Shown: positions 7,759-16,679, counted from the stretch's first letter. The stretch is 56,264 nucleotides of DNA from Antrihabitans cavernicola (GCF_008297975.1 NZ_VLNY01000022.1:1-56264); one strand, 5' to 3'. Program-made: numbers and translations. Notes: generated by a model not told the origin, from the sequence alone.

Positions 7759-8418
7759 GTGGACGCCGCCGAATGGAATGCGCGCTACGCCGCTACCGAC
7801 TTGGTATGGGGTGCCGCACCGAACACCGTTGTGGTGGAGCAAGTTACCTCCCTGCATCGCGGCCGCGCTCTCGATCTGGCGTGCGGCGAGGGCCGAAACG
7901 CGATCTGGCTCGCGACGCGAGGCTGGGATGTCACGGCCGTCGACTATTCGCAGGTGGCGATCGACAAGGCGCGCACGGTTGCGACGCGGTCGCCGCGATC
8001 GGTACGCGAACGGATCGACTGGGTGCGCGCGGACGTCACCACGCACACATCGGAACCCGGCTACGACCTCGTTCTGCTGGTGTACCTGCATCTCCCTGCG
8101 CCCCAACGCCGAACGGTCCTCTACAACGCGATAGCGGCGCTGAACGACGCCGGCGTTCTGTTGGTGCTCGGCCACGATTCGTCCAACATCGCCGACGGTG
8201 TCGGCGGCCCGCAGGATCCCGGCGTTCTGTTCACACCGGAGGACGTCGTGCACGACATCGCGGACACCCTCGAGGTGTTGGTCGCGGAGAAACGGCTGCG
8301 GCCGACGGAGGCAGGCGACGCCATCGATGCTCTGGTCGTGGCGACCAAGGTTCCTTCTGCCGTTGATGTCACCGAACTAACTGTCGCTCCACCTGCGCAG
8401 CCACGGATCGACAACTGA
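7759..8418 (+). CDS. Class I SAM-dependent methyltransferase (TehB-like group)
   Basis: A 219-aa Rossmann methyltransferase. The N-terminus EWNARYAATDLVWGAAPN and motif I ALDLACGEGRNAIWLA are those of the TehB/thiopurine-like small-molecule methyltransferases. WDVTAVDYSQVAI provides the acidic residue for the SAM ribose, and YDLVLLVYLHLP the later motif. The start is GTG 7759 with GGAGCC upstream. It follows the DUF4185 pair by 21 bases, so it is probably the third gene of that operon, though a functional link is not obvious. The acceptor is unknown. Its last 42 bases overlap the convergent hydrolase gene. Confidence 0.82.
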   Translation: MDAAEWNARYAATDLVWGAAPNTVVVEQVTSLHRGRALDLACGEGRNAIWLATRGWDVTAVDYSQVAIDKARTVATRSPRSVRERIDWVRADVTTHTSEPGYDLVLLVYLHLPAPQRRTVLYNAIAALNDAGVLLVLGHDSSNIADGVGGPQDPGVLFTPEDVVHDIADTLEVLVAEKRLRPTEAGDAIDALVVATKVPSAVDVTELTVAPPAQPRIDN

Positions 8419-9027
8419 GGCAATCTCTTTCGCGCTCTTCTTCATGGCGTGCGTCTCGCCCGGCAGGGCATGAACCAGAGTGGCATCGGCGGCGTCGGGC
8501 ATTCCGAACGGATCACGATCGCCGTTAAGAACCACCACTTCGGTTCCGGCGGAACGCAATTCGGCGACCCGAGTCATCTCCGGCTTGCCGGGTGGGTGCA
8601 GCGGGAAGGCGAGTGCGATGATCCCCGTCGGCTGCAGTTCGGGTGCGGTGCGACAGGCGACGCGGGCACCGTTGCTGCGGCCGCCCTGGATCAGCGGCAC
8701 ACCCTTGAATCGCTTACGAAGATCGGTGACGATCTCCACCCACGCCGCATCCTGCTTGACCGCCGATCCCGGCGCCCGACCACCTGCGACCCGATACGGC
8801 TGCAGCACCCGAGCGACGGCGCCACCGAGTTCGACGGCGACTCGGCGCACCACCAGCAGGTCGGGCGCCTCGACTCCCCCGGCCGCTCCGTGCGTGAGAA
8901 CGAGGAGGAACCGAGGACTCGTACGGCCGTCCAGGGCGACATGGGCGTCCCCCGCGGCAGTAGGCACGACGATGTTCCTCTTCCGCACCACTCCGGGTTC
9001 GATTTCTCGCGACGCTCGGGGTTCCAT
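8377..9027 (-). CDS. Alpha/beta hydrolase of the KANL3/Tex30-like group
   Basis: A 216-aa cytoplasmic hydrolase. FLLVLTHGAAGG is the oxyanion strand, GGRSNGARVA holds the nucleophile Ser, NGDRDPFG the Asp and PGETHAMKK the His, so all three catalytic residues are present. The small size and the G-R-S-N-G elbow are typical of the KANL3/Tex30 domain group, which is annotated as predicted hydrolases without known substrates. ATG 9027 (MEPRASREIEPG) was used. It runs convergently into the methyltransferase gene and shares 42 bases with it. Confidence 0.78.
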   Translation of the reverse strand: MEPRASREIEPGVVRKRNIVVPTAAGDAHVALDGRTSPRFLLVLTHGAAGGVEAPDLLVVRRVAVELGGAVARVLQPYRVAGGRAPGSAVKQDAAWVEIVTDLRKRFKGVPLIQGGRSNGARVACRTAPELQPTGIIALAFPLHPPGKPEMTRVAELRSAGTEVVVLNGDRDPFGMPDAADATLVHALPGETHAMKKSAKEIASVVDPWLRRWSDS

Positions 9028-9329
9028 GGATCGACCGTAACCCGTTCACCGCTGCCGTTTCCGACAAACATGACGGAATCCTCATGATTTTCGATGAAAC
9101 AGGCCGCGAAAGTTGTTGTTCGGCAGGCTGTTTCACACTTTCGCAGCAAATGTGCTTCGTATCACAATTGACCGACGGACTCTTGGCGGTTATGGCTACC
9201 CGGTAGTAATATGGCGGTTAAGTTACTCACCAGTAGCACTGTCGAGTAGCACTGCAGTTGAGCGACACCGCATGGGCGGGACCGGACACCCCCGGACCGC
9301 ACCACCTCAATGGAGAGCGAAGAGACACG
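9028..9329 (+). promoter_or_regulatory. fadE5 upstream region with palindromic and repeated elements
   Basis: This 302-bp gap holds no gene. At 9222-9237 GTTACTCACCAGTAGC is a degenerate match to the palindrome found before fadA2/fabG4 (shared TTACTC and AGTA halves). CTACCCGGTAG at 9196-9206 is an 11-base palindrome. AGTAGCACTG occurs twice in direct orientation at 9232-9241 and 9245-9254. Together these look like a regulated promoter, probably controlled by a TetR-type repressor (inference). The fadE5 start has GAGAGCGAAGAG in front as a ribosome binding site. Confidence 0.5.
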
Positions 9330-11168
9330 ATGGGCCATTACAAGAGCAACGTCCGCGACCTGGAATTCAACCTTTTCGAGTCCCTGGGCCTCGACGACGT
9401 CTTGAAGACCGGCGCGTACGGCGACCTGGACTCCGACACCGTCCGCGAGATGCTGAGCGAAGTTCGCCGCCTCGCCGAGGGGCCGCTGGCCGACTCGTTC
9501 GCCGACGCCGACCGCAATCCGCCGACGTTCGATCCCGAAACCCACGCCGTGACTCTTCCGGCAGCGTTCAAGAAGTCCTACAAGGCGCTCGAAGACGGCG
9601 GCTGGTCCAAGGTCGGCGTCCGTGAGGAGCTCGGCGGTCTCGGCGCACCCAGTCCCGTCACCTGGGCGCTGTCCGAAATGATCCTGGGCGCCAACCCCGC
9701 CGCGCAGATGTACGCCGCGGGCGGCGGCTTCTCCCAGGTTTTCTACAACAACGGCACCGAAGAGCAGAAGAAGTGGGCTGCCGCGATCTCCGAGCGCAAC
9801 TGGGGCGCCACCATGGTGCTGACCGAGCCGGACGCCGGTTCGGACGTCGGCGCAGGCCGCACCAAGGCGATCAAGCAGGACGACGGCACCTGGCACATCG
9901 AAGGTGTCAAGCGCTTCATCACCTCGGGCGACTCCGATGACCTGTTCGAGAACATCATGCACCTGGTGCTGGCACGCCCCGAGGGTGCAGGCCCGGGCAC
10001 CAAGGGCCTGTCTCTCTTCTACGTGCCGAAGTATCACTTCGACTTCGACACCGAGACGCTCGGCGAGCGCAACGGCGTCTTCGTCACGGGTGTCGAGCAC
10101 AAGATGGGCTTGAAGGTTTCGGCCACCTGTGAGGTCACCTTCGGTGGCCACGGCGTTCCCGCCAAGGGCTGGCTGGTCGGCGAGGTCCACAACGGCATCG
10201 CGCAGATGTTCGACGTCATCGAGAACGCTCGCATGATGGTCGGCACCAAGGCCATCGCCACCCTGTCGACCGGTTACCTCAATGCACTGGACTACGCCAA
10301 GGAGCGCGTCCAGGGTGCCGACCTGACCCAGATGACCGACAAGGCCGCTCCTCGCGTCACCATCACGCACCACCCGGACGTGCGTCGCAGCCTGATGATG
10401 CAGAAGGCGTACGCCGAGGGCCTGCGTGCGGTCTACCTCTACACCGCCGCACACCAGAACGACGACATCGCCAAGCATGTCTCCGGCGCGGACAAGGACG
10501 TCGCGTTCCGCGTCAACGATCTGCTGCTCCCGATCGTCAAGGGCGTCGGCTCCGAGCGCGCCTACCAGTACCTGACCGATTCGCTGCAGACCTTCGGTGG
10601 CTCCGGCTTCCTGCAGGACTACCCGATCGAGCAGTACATCCGCGACGCGAAGATCGACTCGCTGTACGAGGGCACCACCGCGATCCAGGCGCAGGACTTC
10701 TTCTTCCGCAAGATCGCCCGCGACCGTGGCGTCGCGCTGGCGCACGTTGCAGGCGAGGTGCAGAAGTTCATCGACAGCGACGCAGGCAACGGTCGGCTGA
10801 AGGCGGAGCGCGCGCTGCTCGCTACCGCTCTCGAAGACGTGCAGGCGATGGCGGCAACGCTGACCGCTCACCTCATGGGTGCCCAGCAGACCCCGACCGA
10901 GCTGTACAAGGTCGGCCTCGGTTCGGTCCGCTTCCTGCTCGCGGTCGGCGACCTGGTGATCGGCTGGCAGCTGCTTCGCCACTCCGCGATCGCCGTCGCA
11001 GCCTTGGACAACGGAGCGGATTCGGGCAAAGACAAGTCGTTCTACGAGGGCAAGGTCGCGGTTGCGTCCTTCTTCGCGAAGAACGTGCTGCCCGAGCTCA
11101 CGTCGACTCGCGCCATCCTGTCGAACATCGAGAACGACATCATGGAGCTCGACGAAGCTGCGTTCTGA
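9330..11168 (+). CDS. fadE5: Acyl-CoA dehydrogenase, FadE5-like
   Basis: A 612-aa flavoprotein that oxidises acyl-CoA to enoyl-CoA in the first step of beta-oxidation. It begins [20 protein letters not shown], closely matching what I recall of M. tuberculosis FadE5 (611 aa), and ends in ELDEAAF as that protein does. The middle holds [20 protein letters not shown] (FAD/substrate signature), and [19 protein letters not shown] carries the catalytic Glu. The extra C-terminal domain of about 130 aa (acetyl-CoA-dehydrogenase C-terminal-like) is present. In M. tuberculosis the gene neighbours fadA2; here about 11 kb of other genes lie between. A strong hairpin terminator follows at once. Confidence 0.95.
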   Translation: MGHYKSNVRDLEFNLFESLGLDDVLKTGAYGDLDSDTVREMLSEVRRLAEGPLADSFADADRNPPTFDPETHAVTLPAAFKKSYKALEDGGWSKVGVREELGGLGAPSPVTWALSEMILGANPAAQMYAAGGGFSQVFYNNGTEEQKKWAAAISERNWGATMVLTEPDAGSDVGAGRTKAIKQDDGTWHIEGVKRFITSGDSDDLFENIMHLVLARPEGAGPGTKGLSLFYVPKYHFDFDTETLGERNGVFVTGVEHKMGLKVSATCEVTFGGHGVPAKGWLVGEVHNGIAQMFDVIENARMMVGTKAIATLSTGYLNALDYAKERVQGADLTQMTDKAAPRVTITHHPDVRRSLMMQKAYAEGLRAVYLYTAAHQNDDIAKHVSGADKDVAFRVNDLLLPIVKGVGSERAYQYLTDSLQTFGGSGFLQDYPIEQYIRDAKIDSLYEGTTAIQAQDFFFRKIARDRGVALAHVAGEVQKFIDSDAGNGRLKAERALLATALEDVQAMAATLTAHLMGAQQTPTELYKVGLGSVRFLLAVGDLVIGWQLLRHSAIAVAALDNGADSGKDKSFYEGKVAVASFFAKNVLPELTSTRAILSNIENDIMELDEAAF

Positions 11169-11187
11169 TACCAACTGCAGCCCTCGA

Positions 11188-11226
11188 GACGACACCCCCG
11201 AACCACACAGGTTCGGGGGTGTCGTC
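11188..11226. terminator. Strong hairpin terminator after fadE5
   Basis: A perfect 17-bp stem with arms 11188-11204 and 11210-11226 around the loop ACACA (core CACCCCCGAACC / GGTTCGGGGGTG). It lies 20 bases after the fadE5 stop and just before the dps promoter. There is no long T run, as is common for actinobacterial terminators. Confidence 0.85.
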
Positions 11227-11237
11227 GTTCACACCCT

Positions 11238-11263
11238 GTTTCGGAGCCGATCCCGTCGGGTAA
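11238..11263 (+). promoter_or_regulatory. Stress-sigma-type promoter for dps (GTTT-N16-GGGTAA)
   Basis: GTTT at 11238-11241 and GGGTAA at 11258-11263 are separated by 16 bases. This matches the SigF/SigB-type consensus of actinobacteria (GTTT, 14-18 bases, GGGTAT). It lies 35 bases before the Dps start codon, leaving a short leader. Dps genes are classic members of general-stress regulons, which supports the match. Confidence 0.7.
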
Positions 11264-11297
11264 TCGCTCGGTACGACGTAAGCAAGGGAAGGACGTT

Positions 11298-11846
11298 ATG
11301 ACGGACATCCACACGTACACGGTTCCCGGTCTGAAGGCGGACGAAGGCAAGAAGGTCGCCGAGGCGCTGCAGGATCGGCTGAACGCACTCAACGACCTTC
11401 ATCTGACGCTCAAGCACATCCACTGGAACGTGGTCGGGCCCAATTTCATCGCTGTGCACGAGATGCTCGATCCGCAGGTGGACACCGTTCGCGGTTTCGC
11501 CGACGACGTCGCCGAGCGGATCGCGACGCTCGGGGCGGTCGCAACAGGTACGCCGGGCGCGTTGGTGAAGAACCGCACCTGGAACGAATACTCGATCGGC
11601 CGTGCCGACACCATCGAGCACCTCGGTGCGCTGGATCTGGTCTACGCGGGCGTGATCGAAGGCCACCGTGCGGCAATCACGGCGACAGGCAAGATCGACC
11701 CGGTCACGGAGGATCTGCTGATCGGGCAGAGCGGGAAACTCGAACTGTTCCACTGGTTCGTGCGCGCGCATCTGGAGAATTCGGGCGGCGAGCTGTCGAC
11801 CCGCGGCGCGAAAACCGAAAAGACGGCTGCCAAGAAGGCCAGCTGA
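11298..11846 (+). CDS. dps: Dps family DNA-binding ferritin
   Basis: A 182-aa ferritin-fold protein that stores iron using hydrogen peroxide and coats DNA in stressed cells. The inter-subunit ferroxidase residues are visible in LKHIHWNVVGPNFIAVHEML and DTVRGFADDVAERI (His, His, Asp, Glu). The C-terminus is a lysine-rich tail (KTEKTAAKKAS), of the kind that binds DNA in mycobacterial Dps1. ATG 11298 follows GGGAAGGA at seven bases. The gene stands alone between two hairpins with its own stress-sigma-like promoter, so it is a single-gene unit. Confidence 0.92.
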   Translation: MTDIHTYTVPGLKADEGKKVAEALQDRLNALNDLHLTLKHIHWNVVGPNFIAVHEMLDPQVDTVRGFADDVAERIATLGAVATGTPGALVKNRTWNEYSIGRADTIEHLGALDLVYAGVIEGHRAAITATGKIDPVTEDLLIGQSGKLELFHWFVRAHLENSGGELSTRGAKTEKTAAKKAS

Positions 11847-11864
11847 GAAACGAGACAAACGTGA

Positions 11865-11893
11865 GGGGCCGGGCACTGCTGCCCGGCCCCTTT
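11865..11893 (+). terminator. Terminator after dps
   Basis: An 11-bp GC stem GGGGCCGGGCA (11865-11875), loop CTGC, TGCCCGGCCCC (11880-11890), followed by TTT. It begins 18 bases after the dps stop and is oriented for the dps strand. Confidence 0.85.
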
Positions 11894-11951
11894 CCCCTAT
11901 CCTTCGACAATTGCGCGTGATCCGCGTCACTTAAGTCGAAGGAGGGGTTCG

Positions 11952-13331
11952 ATGACGACACCCGTCAAGAGCGTGCCTACAGGTTTGCGCCGAGTCGTCG
12001 CCGCATCGATGGCGGGCACGGTGGTGGAGTGGTACGAATTCTTTCTCTACGGCACCGCTGCCACGTTGGTGTTCAGCAAGGTCTTCTTCGCCAACACCGG
12101 TGACGACCTCGACGCCATTCTCGCGGCGTTCATCACCTACGCCGTCGGTTTCGCCGCCCGCCCGATCGGCGGCATAGTCTTCGGCCATTTCGGCGACAAG
12201 TACGGTCGCAAGCAGTTGCTGCAGTTCAGCCTGTTGTTGGTCGGCGGTTCGACGGTACTGATGGGCTGCCTGCCCACGTACGGCCAAGTCGGTTATTGGG
12301 CGCCAACGCTTTTGGTGATCCTGCGGTTCATCCAAGGATTTGCCGTCGGCGGCGAGTGGGGCGGCGCGGTATTGCTCGTCGCGGAACACAGCCCCGATCG
12401 AGACCGTGGTTTCTGGGCCAGCTGGCCGCAAGCCGCGGTGCCGGTCGGCAACATTCTCGCGACGGTGATCCTGCTGACGATGGTCGAGACGCTTTCCGAC
12501 GACGCGTTCCTCAGCTGGGGATGGCGGGTCGGTTTCTGGGCATCGGCAGTGATCGTGCTCGTCGGGTACTACATCCGCACCAAGGTCACCGATGCACCGA
12601 TCTTCGTTGCGGCACAGGAGGAAACAGCGCGTATCAAGGCGGCGTCGTACGGTGTCGTCGAGGTGCTCAAGCGCTATCCGCGCGGAGTCTTCACCGCCAT
12701 GGGCCTCCGATTCGCCGAGAACCTCATGTACTACCTGGTGGTCACGTTCTCCATCACCTATCTGAAGGTGGAGGTGAAGGCCGACACCAGCACTATCCTC
12801 TGGTACATGCTGGCCGCACACGCCGCGCACTTCATCGCAATTCCGTTGGTGGGCAGGCTGTCCGACAACATCGGCAGGCGGCCGGTGTACTTCGTCGGCG
12901 CAGTGCTCGCGGGCACCTGGGGCTTCTTCGCGTTCCCGATGATGAACTCCGGGCACTACTTCGTGATCATGAGCGCGATCATCATCGGTCTCCTGATCCA
13001 CGCTCTCATGTACTCGCCACAGCCCGCGTTGATGGCGGAAATGTTCCCGACCCGGATGCGGTATTCCGGTGTGTCCCTTGGCTATCAGGTGACGTCGATC
13101 GTGGCCGGTTCACTCGCGCCGATCATCGGAACTCGGTTGCTGCAGCACTACCATTCGTCGGTACCGATCGCGATCTATCTGCTGCTGGGAGCGCTGATCA
13201 CCCTCGTCGCCGTCTACTTCACCCGTGAGACCAAAGGGATCTCGCTGCAGTCCATCGACGACGAGGATGTTCGGCGACTCGCGACCGAGACTCAGGCACC
13301 GGCGGCCAGGAGTTCGTCGAGCTTGTCGTAG
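11952..13331 (+). CDS. MFS transporter, metabolite:H+ symporter (MHS/ProP-like) family
   Basis: A 459-aa protein with about 12 membrane helices. The MHS hallmark is near the start: AGTVVEWYEFFLYGTAATLVF in helix 1. It is followed by GHFGDKYGRK (MFS loop 2-3 motif), LRFIQGFAVGGEWGGAVLL and, after the central loop, GRLSDNIGRRP (repeat of the loop motif). Members take up shikimate, alpha-ketoglutarate, proline/betaine or other carboxylates with protons. The substrate cannot be assigned. AAGGAGGGG six bases upstream fixes the start. Its last 40 bases overlap the convergent SRPBCC gene. Confidence 0.9.
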   Translation: MTTPVKSVPTGLRRVVAASMAGTVVEWYEFFLYGTAATLVFSKVFFANTGDDLDAILAAFITYAVGFAARPIGGIVFGHFGDKYGRKQLLQFSLLLVGGSTVLMGCLPTYGQVGYWAPTLLVILRFIQGFAVGGEWGGAVLLVAEHSPDRDRGFWASWPQAAVPVGNILATVILLTMVETLSDDAFLSWGWRVGFWASAVIVLVGYYIRTKVTDAPIFVAAQEETARIKAASYGVVEVLKRYPRGVFTAMGLRFAENLMYYLVVTFSITYLKVEVKADTSTILWYMLAAHAAHFIAIPLVGRLSDNIGRRPVYFVGAVLAGTWGFFAFPMMNSGHYFVIMSAIIIGLLIHALMYSPQPALMAEMFPTRMRYSGVSLGYQVTSIVAGSLAPIIGTRLLQHYHSSVPIAIYLLLGALITLVAVYFTRETKGISLQSIDDEDVRRLATETQAPAARSSSSLS

Positions 13332-13777
13332 CCCTCGCGCACACCGTGTTCCATGCCGGCTTCGATGATCCCGTCGCGGGACTCGACGCTCGGGAACACC
13401 GAGCGTTCACGTAGCAGAGTCCGGCCGTTTCCGAGATCCTCGAACGTCACCGTCCCGAATCCGACATCCGGCACGCCGAGGTACTCGAACGTCTGGGTCA
13501 CACCGGTTTCCACCGATGGATCGCCGTGGAAGACGCCGCGGAACGAGAACTCCGTGCCCGCCGGGTTGCGGTGGATGTAGGCGTACTTGCCGCCGTGGCG
13601 CGGCTCGAACTCGGTGATGATCATCTCGTAGCCCTTGGGGCCGACCCAACGGCCGTAGAGGTCGCGGTCGGTGTGCGCCCGCAGCAGCTGTTCCGGCGTC
13701 GCAGCGAATTCGCGGGTGATCTCGATGTTCTGGGTGCCGGAGACCGCAGTGATCTGCAGGGTGTCGGTGGTTGTCAT
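13292..13777 (-). CDS. SRPBCC/AHSA1-type protein
   Basis: A 161-aa START-like ligand-binding domain of the Aha1/AHSA1 group: NIEITREFAATPEQLLRAHT, LYGRWVGPKGYEMIITEFEP and the C-terminal helix GIIEAGMEHGVREGYDKLDELLA. Such proteins, usually encoded next to an ArsR-type repressor, bind hydrophobic ligands. Their precise function is generally unknown. Its start codon overlaps the ArsR stop by four bases (ATGA), so the two are translationally coupled. The 3' end overlaps the MFS gene on the other strand. Confidence 0.88.
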   Translation of the reverse strand: MTTTDTLQITAVSGTQNIEITREFAATPEQLLRAHTDRDLYGRWVGPKGYEMIITEFEPRHGGKYAYIHRNPAGTEFSFRGVFHGDPSVETGVTQTFEYLGVPDVGFGTVTFEDLGNGRTLLRERSVFPSVESRDGIIEAGMEHGVREGYDKLDELLAAGA

Positions 13778-14124
13778 GACTGCTCCTTCGAAAGTGTTGT
13801 GGTGGTGTTCATTTCGCCGAGGAGCTCGTCCAGCCTGGAGTAGCTCTCGTCCCAGTAAGCTCGATAGTCGGCCAGCCAGTCGGTGGCGTCCTTCAACGGT
13901 TCGGCTTCGAGATGACTCAGGCGCATGGTGCCCTGTCGATTGCGTGAGATCAGGCCCGCCTGCTCGAGCACCTTGAGATGCTTCGAGATCGCAGGTTGCG
14001 ACATCGAGAACTGTGCGGTGAGCGCGCCGACGTTGCTGTCCTCCCGCTTCAGCCGAGCCAGGATGGCGCGGCGGGTGCGGTCGGCCAAAGCGCTGAACAC
14101 GAGATCGAGCTGATCGTCGGTCAT
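13774..14124 (-). CDS. ArsR family transcriptional regulator
   Basis: A 116-aa winged-helix repressor: LVFSALADRTRRAILARLK is the N-terminal helix pair, FSMSQPAISKHLKVLEQAGL the recognition helix-turn-helix and RLSHLEAEPL the wing. There is no Cys pair, so metal sensing of the ArsR/SmtB kind is unlikely. The C-terminal DWLADYRAYWDESYSRLDEL is typical of ArsR proteins paired with SRPBCC genes. It is first in a two-gene operon and probably represses itself through the palindrome directly upstream. Confidence 0.9.
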   Translation of the reverse strand: MTDDQLDLVFSALADRTRRAILARLKREDSNVGALTAQFSMSQPAISKHLKVLEQAGLISRNRQGTMRLSHLEAEPLKDATDWLADYRAYWDESYSRLDELLGEMNTTTTLSKEQS

Positions 14125-14127
14125 TTG

Positions 14128-14168
14128 ATAACCATTCCGTTATGTAACTTACTGGTTATAGATAACCA
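14128..14168. promoter_or_regulatory. Probable ArsR operator
   Basis: ATAACCA occurs at 14128-14134 and again at 14162-14168. The second is half of an inverted repeat TGGTTAT-AG-ATAACCA (14153-14168). The site starts four bases upstream of the ArsR start codon and is AT-rich compared with its surroundings, as expected for autoregulation. Confidence 0.6.
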
Positions 14169-14213
14169 TACGGTGATGGAGTCGTCAAGAGAGTTCGCAA
14201 ACTCCTTCCCCGG

Positions 14214-14276
14214 ACGCGAGTCAGGGGTCCGCTCACCACGTCTAGTGGAGGAAGCGGACCCCTGACTCGCGTTTTT
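14214..14276 (+). repeat. Hairpin repeat, copy A (partner at 37032)
   Basis: Arms ACGCGAGTCAGGGGTCCGCT (14214-14233) and its complement (14253-14272) form a perfect 20-bp stem, followed by TTTTT on the plus strand. The loop contains CCAC-GTCTA-GTGG. The 51-nt core 14218-14268 aligns without gaps to 37032-37082. The copy lies between the ssuD 3' end and the ArsR promoter and may terminate ssuD transcription from the minus strand. Confidence 0.85.
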
Positions 14277-15428
14277 CTAGCGGGTGGGCGACCCCGAGAA
14301 CGGGATGCCGGTTGCAGCGCCGCTGTTGCGCTGGCCGCCAGGGTGCTTCCACAGGCCGCGACGTTCGAGGATCGGCAACACACCTTCGCCGAACCAGTAC
14401 GCCTCTTCGAGGTGCGGATAGCCGGAGAGAATGAAATGGTCGACCCCGGTTTCCGCGTACTCGGCCAACCGATCCGCAACCTCTTCGTGCGAGCCGACCA
14501 GCGCCGTTCCCGCACCGCCGCGGACCAGACCGACACCCGCCCAGAGGTTGGGCGCGATCTCCAGCCGATCCGTGTTGCCACCATGCAGCTCGACCATGCG
14601 ACGCTGCCCCTCGGACTCGCTGCGCGCCAAATTCGCTTGGACGCGTTCGACATCCGCGGGATCGATCTGCGACAGCAGCCGATCCGCCTCGGCCCAGGCC
14701 TGCTCAGAGGTGTCGCGGCTGATCACGTGGACGCGCAGGCCGTAGGTGAGTTCACGGTTCTGCTCGGCACCGAGCCCGCGGATCCATTCGATCTTCTTCG
14801 CAACCGCAGCAGGCGGCTCGCCCCACGTCAGATAGGTGTCGGCGTACTTCGCTGCGACCGGACCGGCCGGACCCGACGACCCACCGAAGAACACCGGTGG
14901 TGTGGGCGTCGGCTGGCGACCGAGGGCGGCATCCTTGACGTGAATGTGCTTGCCCTCGAACGTCACCGGACTCTGCGAGATCCACAGACTGCGAACAACG
15001 TCGAGGAACTCACCGCAGCGTTCGTAGCGCTCTTCCTTGCCGAGGAAGTCACCGTACGCCTGCTGTTCGTGCGTTTCACCGCCGGTGACCACGTTGAGCA
15101 GCAATCGGCCACCCGACTGCCATTGGAACGTCGTCGCCATTTGTGCGGCGAGCGTGGGGCTGACCAGTCCGGGCCGAAATGCGACGAGGAATTTGAGCGT
15201 CTCGGTGGTCTCCACCATCATCGCCGTCGTCAGCCACGCGTCCTCGCACCAGGCGCCGGTCGGCGTGAGAACAGCCTCGAAGCCGTTGTCCTCGGCCGCC
15301 GAACCGATTTGGTTGAGGTACTTCAGCGTTGCCGGTCGATCACCGGACATGCCGGTGCCGTGCCCGCCGGCGATCAGGTTGCGGGAATCGCCGTAGGTAG
15401 GCAGAAACCAGTGGAAAGACAAGCTCAT
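14277..15428 (-). CDS. ssuD: FMNH2-dependent alkanesulfonate monooxygenase (SsuD/MsuD-like)
   Basis: A 383-aa luciferase-like TIM-barrel enzyme that splits sulfonates to sulfite and aldehyde using FMNH2 and oxygen. It begins MSLSFHWFLPTYGDSRNL and has FEAVLTPTGAWCEDAW, the segment NVVTGGETHEQQAYGDFL, and GEEP-like SHEEVADRLAEYAETGVDHFILSGY near the end. All are standard for SsuD. It is the last gene of a run with sfnB and sfnG, so methanesulfonate or its oxidation series is the likely substrate. No flavin reductase gene lies in the operon; FMNH2 must come from elsewhere. The gap to sfnB is 33 bases. Confidence 0.9.
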   Translation of the reverse strand: MSLSFHWFLPTYGDSRNLIAGGHGTGMSGDRPATLKYLNQIGSAAEDNGFEAVLTPTGAWCEDAWLTTAMMVETTETLKFLVAFRPGLVSPTLAAQMATTFQWQSGGRLLLNVVTGGETHEQQAYGDFLGKEERYERCGEFLDVVRSLWISQSPVTFEGKHIHVKDAALGRQPTPTPPVFFGGSSGPAGPVAAKYADTYLTWGEPPAAVAKKIEWIRGLGAEQNRELTYGLRVHVISRDTSEQAWAEADRLLSQIDPADVERVQANLARSESEGQRRMVELHGGNTDRLEIAPNLWAGVGLVRGGAGTALVGSHEEVADRLAEYAETGVDHFILSGYPHLEEAYWFGEGVLPILERRGLWKHPGGQRNSGAATGIPFSGSPTR

Positions 15429-15461
15429 TCGATAACTCCAGACATTTCAGGGCCGAGCATT

Positions 15462-16679
15462 TCAAATCAAGCCGTGGCGCGGCGGTGCGTCATCGCGGAG
15501 CACAGCACTACCGATGTGCTGGTACTTCCACCGGGCGGGGTCGTGCAGCGTGTGCGTTCGCGCGTTTCGCCAGTGCCGATCCAAGTTCAGCTCGGCTCCG
15601 GCGGAGCGGGTTCCCGATACCTCGAAGATAGCCGAGGACACCTCGAGCGCGCTTCGCTCACCGACCACCTTCGCGACGGCCACGGCGACCGACGCAGCCT
15701 GTGCAGCGTCGTCGCTGGCCTGCGCGAACGCGGTATCGACAGCGATGCCCGCTGCGACCAGGGTGGCTTCGGCAGTAGCGACGCTGACGGTGAGTTCACC
15801 GAAGCGTTGAACCAGCAGTGGATCGTCGACGGCGTTGTCGACCTTCGCCTCGAACCACGGCCTGCTCTTGGTGCGAACGAACTCTTTCGCCTCGTCGAGC
15901 GCGGCACGGGCGATACCGACGTCGATCGCGGCATGCAGCAACTGTGCGTAGGCGCCGTAGCTGGTCGGTCCGTCGAAGGCAGGCGAGCGCGGCACCACCC
16001 AATCCGGCTGCACAGCAACATTATCCAGGGTTACAGTGCCGCTGCCAGTCAACTTCTGACCCAACGCATTCCAGTCGTCGGCGATGTGCAGCCCTGCCGA
16101 GTCGGCAGGAACGTAGAGCACATAGTCACCGGCAAGCAGCGACGACCGTTCCTCCGGATCGTCGAGTCGAGCCAAGACCGGAATCCAGTTCGCGAACAGC
16201 GTTCCCGTGCAGTAGTACTTGGCGCCGGTGAGCCGGAAGCCGTCACCGTCGGGCGTGAACGTGGTCGCGATGTCGGTGATGGTCTTGCCGCCACGCTCCG
16301 ACTGGGCATTGGCAAATCGTTTGCCCGCCAACAGTTCGCCGAAGAAGAACTCCTGTTGTTCGGGGGTCGCCGCCACCTTCAGCAGGTGTACGTACACGAA
16401 GTGGCTGTGCGGAATCTGGGCGATGTTCGGATCGGCGTAGGCGAGGCGTCGGATGATCTCGGCCAGTACCGACGGCGGTACATCTGCACCACCGTAAGTC
16501 GCCGGGACAGTCGCGGCATAGATCCCGGCCTGCGACAGCTGCTCGATCTCGACAGCGGGCAACCGGCGATCCTGCTCGCGTTCCGATGCGCCGCTATGGA
16601 ATTCGGCTGCCAACCGAGCTGTGCTCGCCAACGCCTCGTCAGCGTCGGCGAGCACAACTACATCGAGAGACGTCGTCAC
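15462..16679 (-). CDS. sfnB: SfnB-type sulfur acquisition oxidoreductase (acyl-CoA dehydrogenase fold)
   Basis: A 405-aa flavoprotein of the acyl-CoA dehydrogenase superfamily, in the SfnB/DszC-like branch that serves organosulfur use. Visible features are AAEFHSGASEREQDRRLP, GIYAATVPATYGGADVPP, IAQIPHSHFVYVHLLK and YYCTGTLFANWIPVLARL. Near the end, GTRSAGAELNLDRHWRNART carries the conserved Arg/His-rich motif. The acyl-CoA dehydrogenase catalytic Glu is not expected in this group. Its start overlaps the sfnG stop by four bases (ATGA), so the two genes are coupled. The exact reaction of SfnB is not firmly settled; a monooxygenase acting on sulfones or sulfinates is likely. Confidence 0.88.
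   Translation of the reverse strand: MTTSLDVVVLADADEALASTARLAAEFHSGASEREQDRRLPAVEIEQLSQAGIYAATVPATYGGADVPPSVLAEIIRRLAYADPNIAQIPHSHFVYVHLLKVAATPEQQEFFFGELLAGKRFANAQSERGGKTITDIATTFTPDGDGFRLTGAKYYCTGTLFANWIPVLARLDDPEERSSLLAGDYVLYVPADSAGLHIADDWNALGQKLTGSGTVTLDNVAVQPDWVVPRSPAFDGPTSYGAYAQLLHAAIDVGIARAALDEAKEFVRTKSRPWFEAKVDNAVDDPLLVQRFGELTVSVATAEATLVAAGIAVDTAFAQASDDAAQAASVAVAVAKVVGERSALEVSSAIFEVSGTRSAGAELNLDRHWRNARTHTLHDPARWKYQHIGSAVLRDDAPPRHGLI

Noticed and set aside
9162-11195. 677-aa open frame antisense to fadE5
   Set aside because: It mirrors the codon structure of fadE5, has no ribosome binding site or family motif, and fadE5 is certain.
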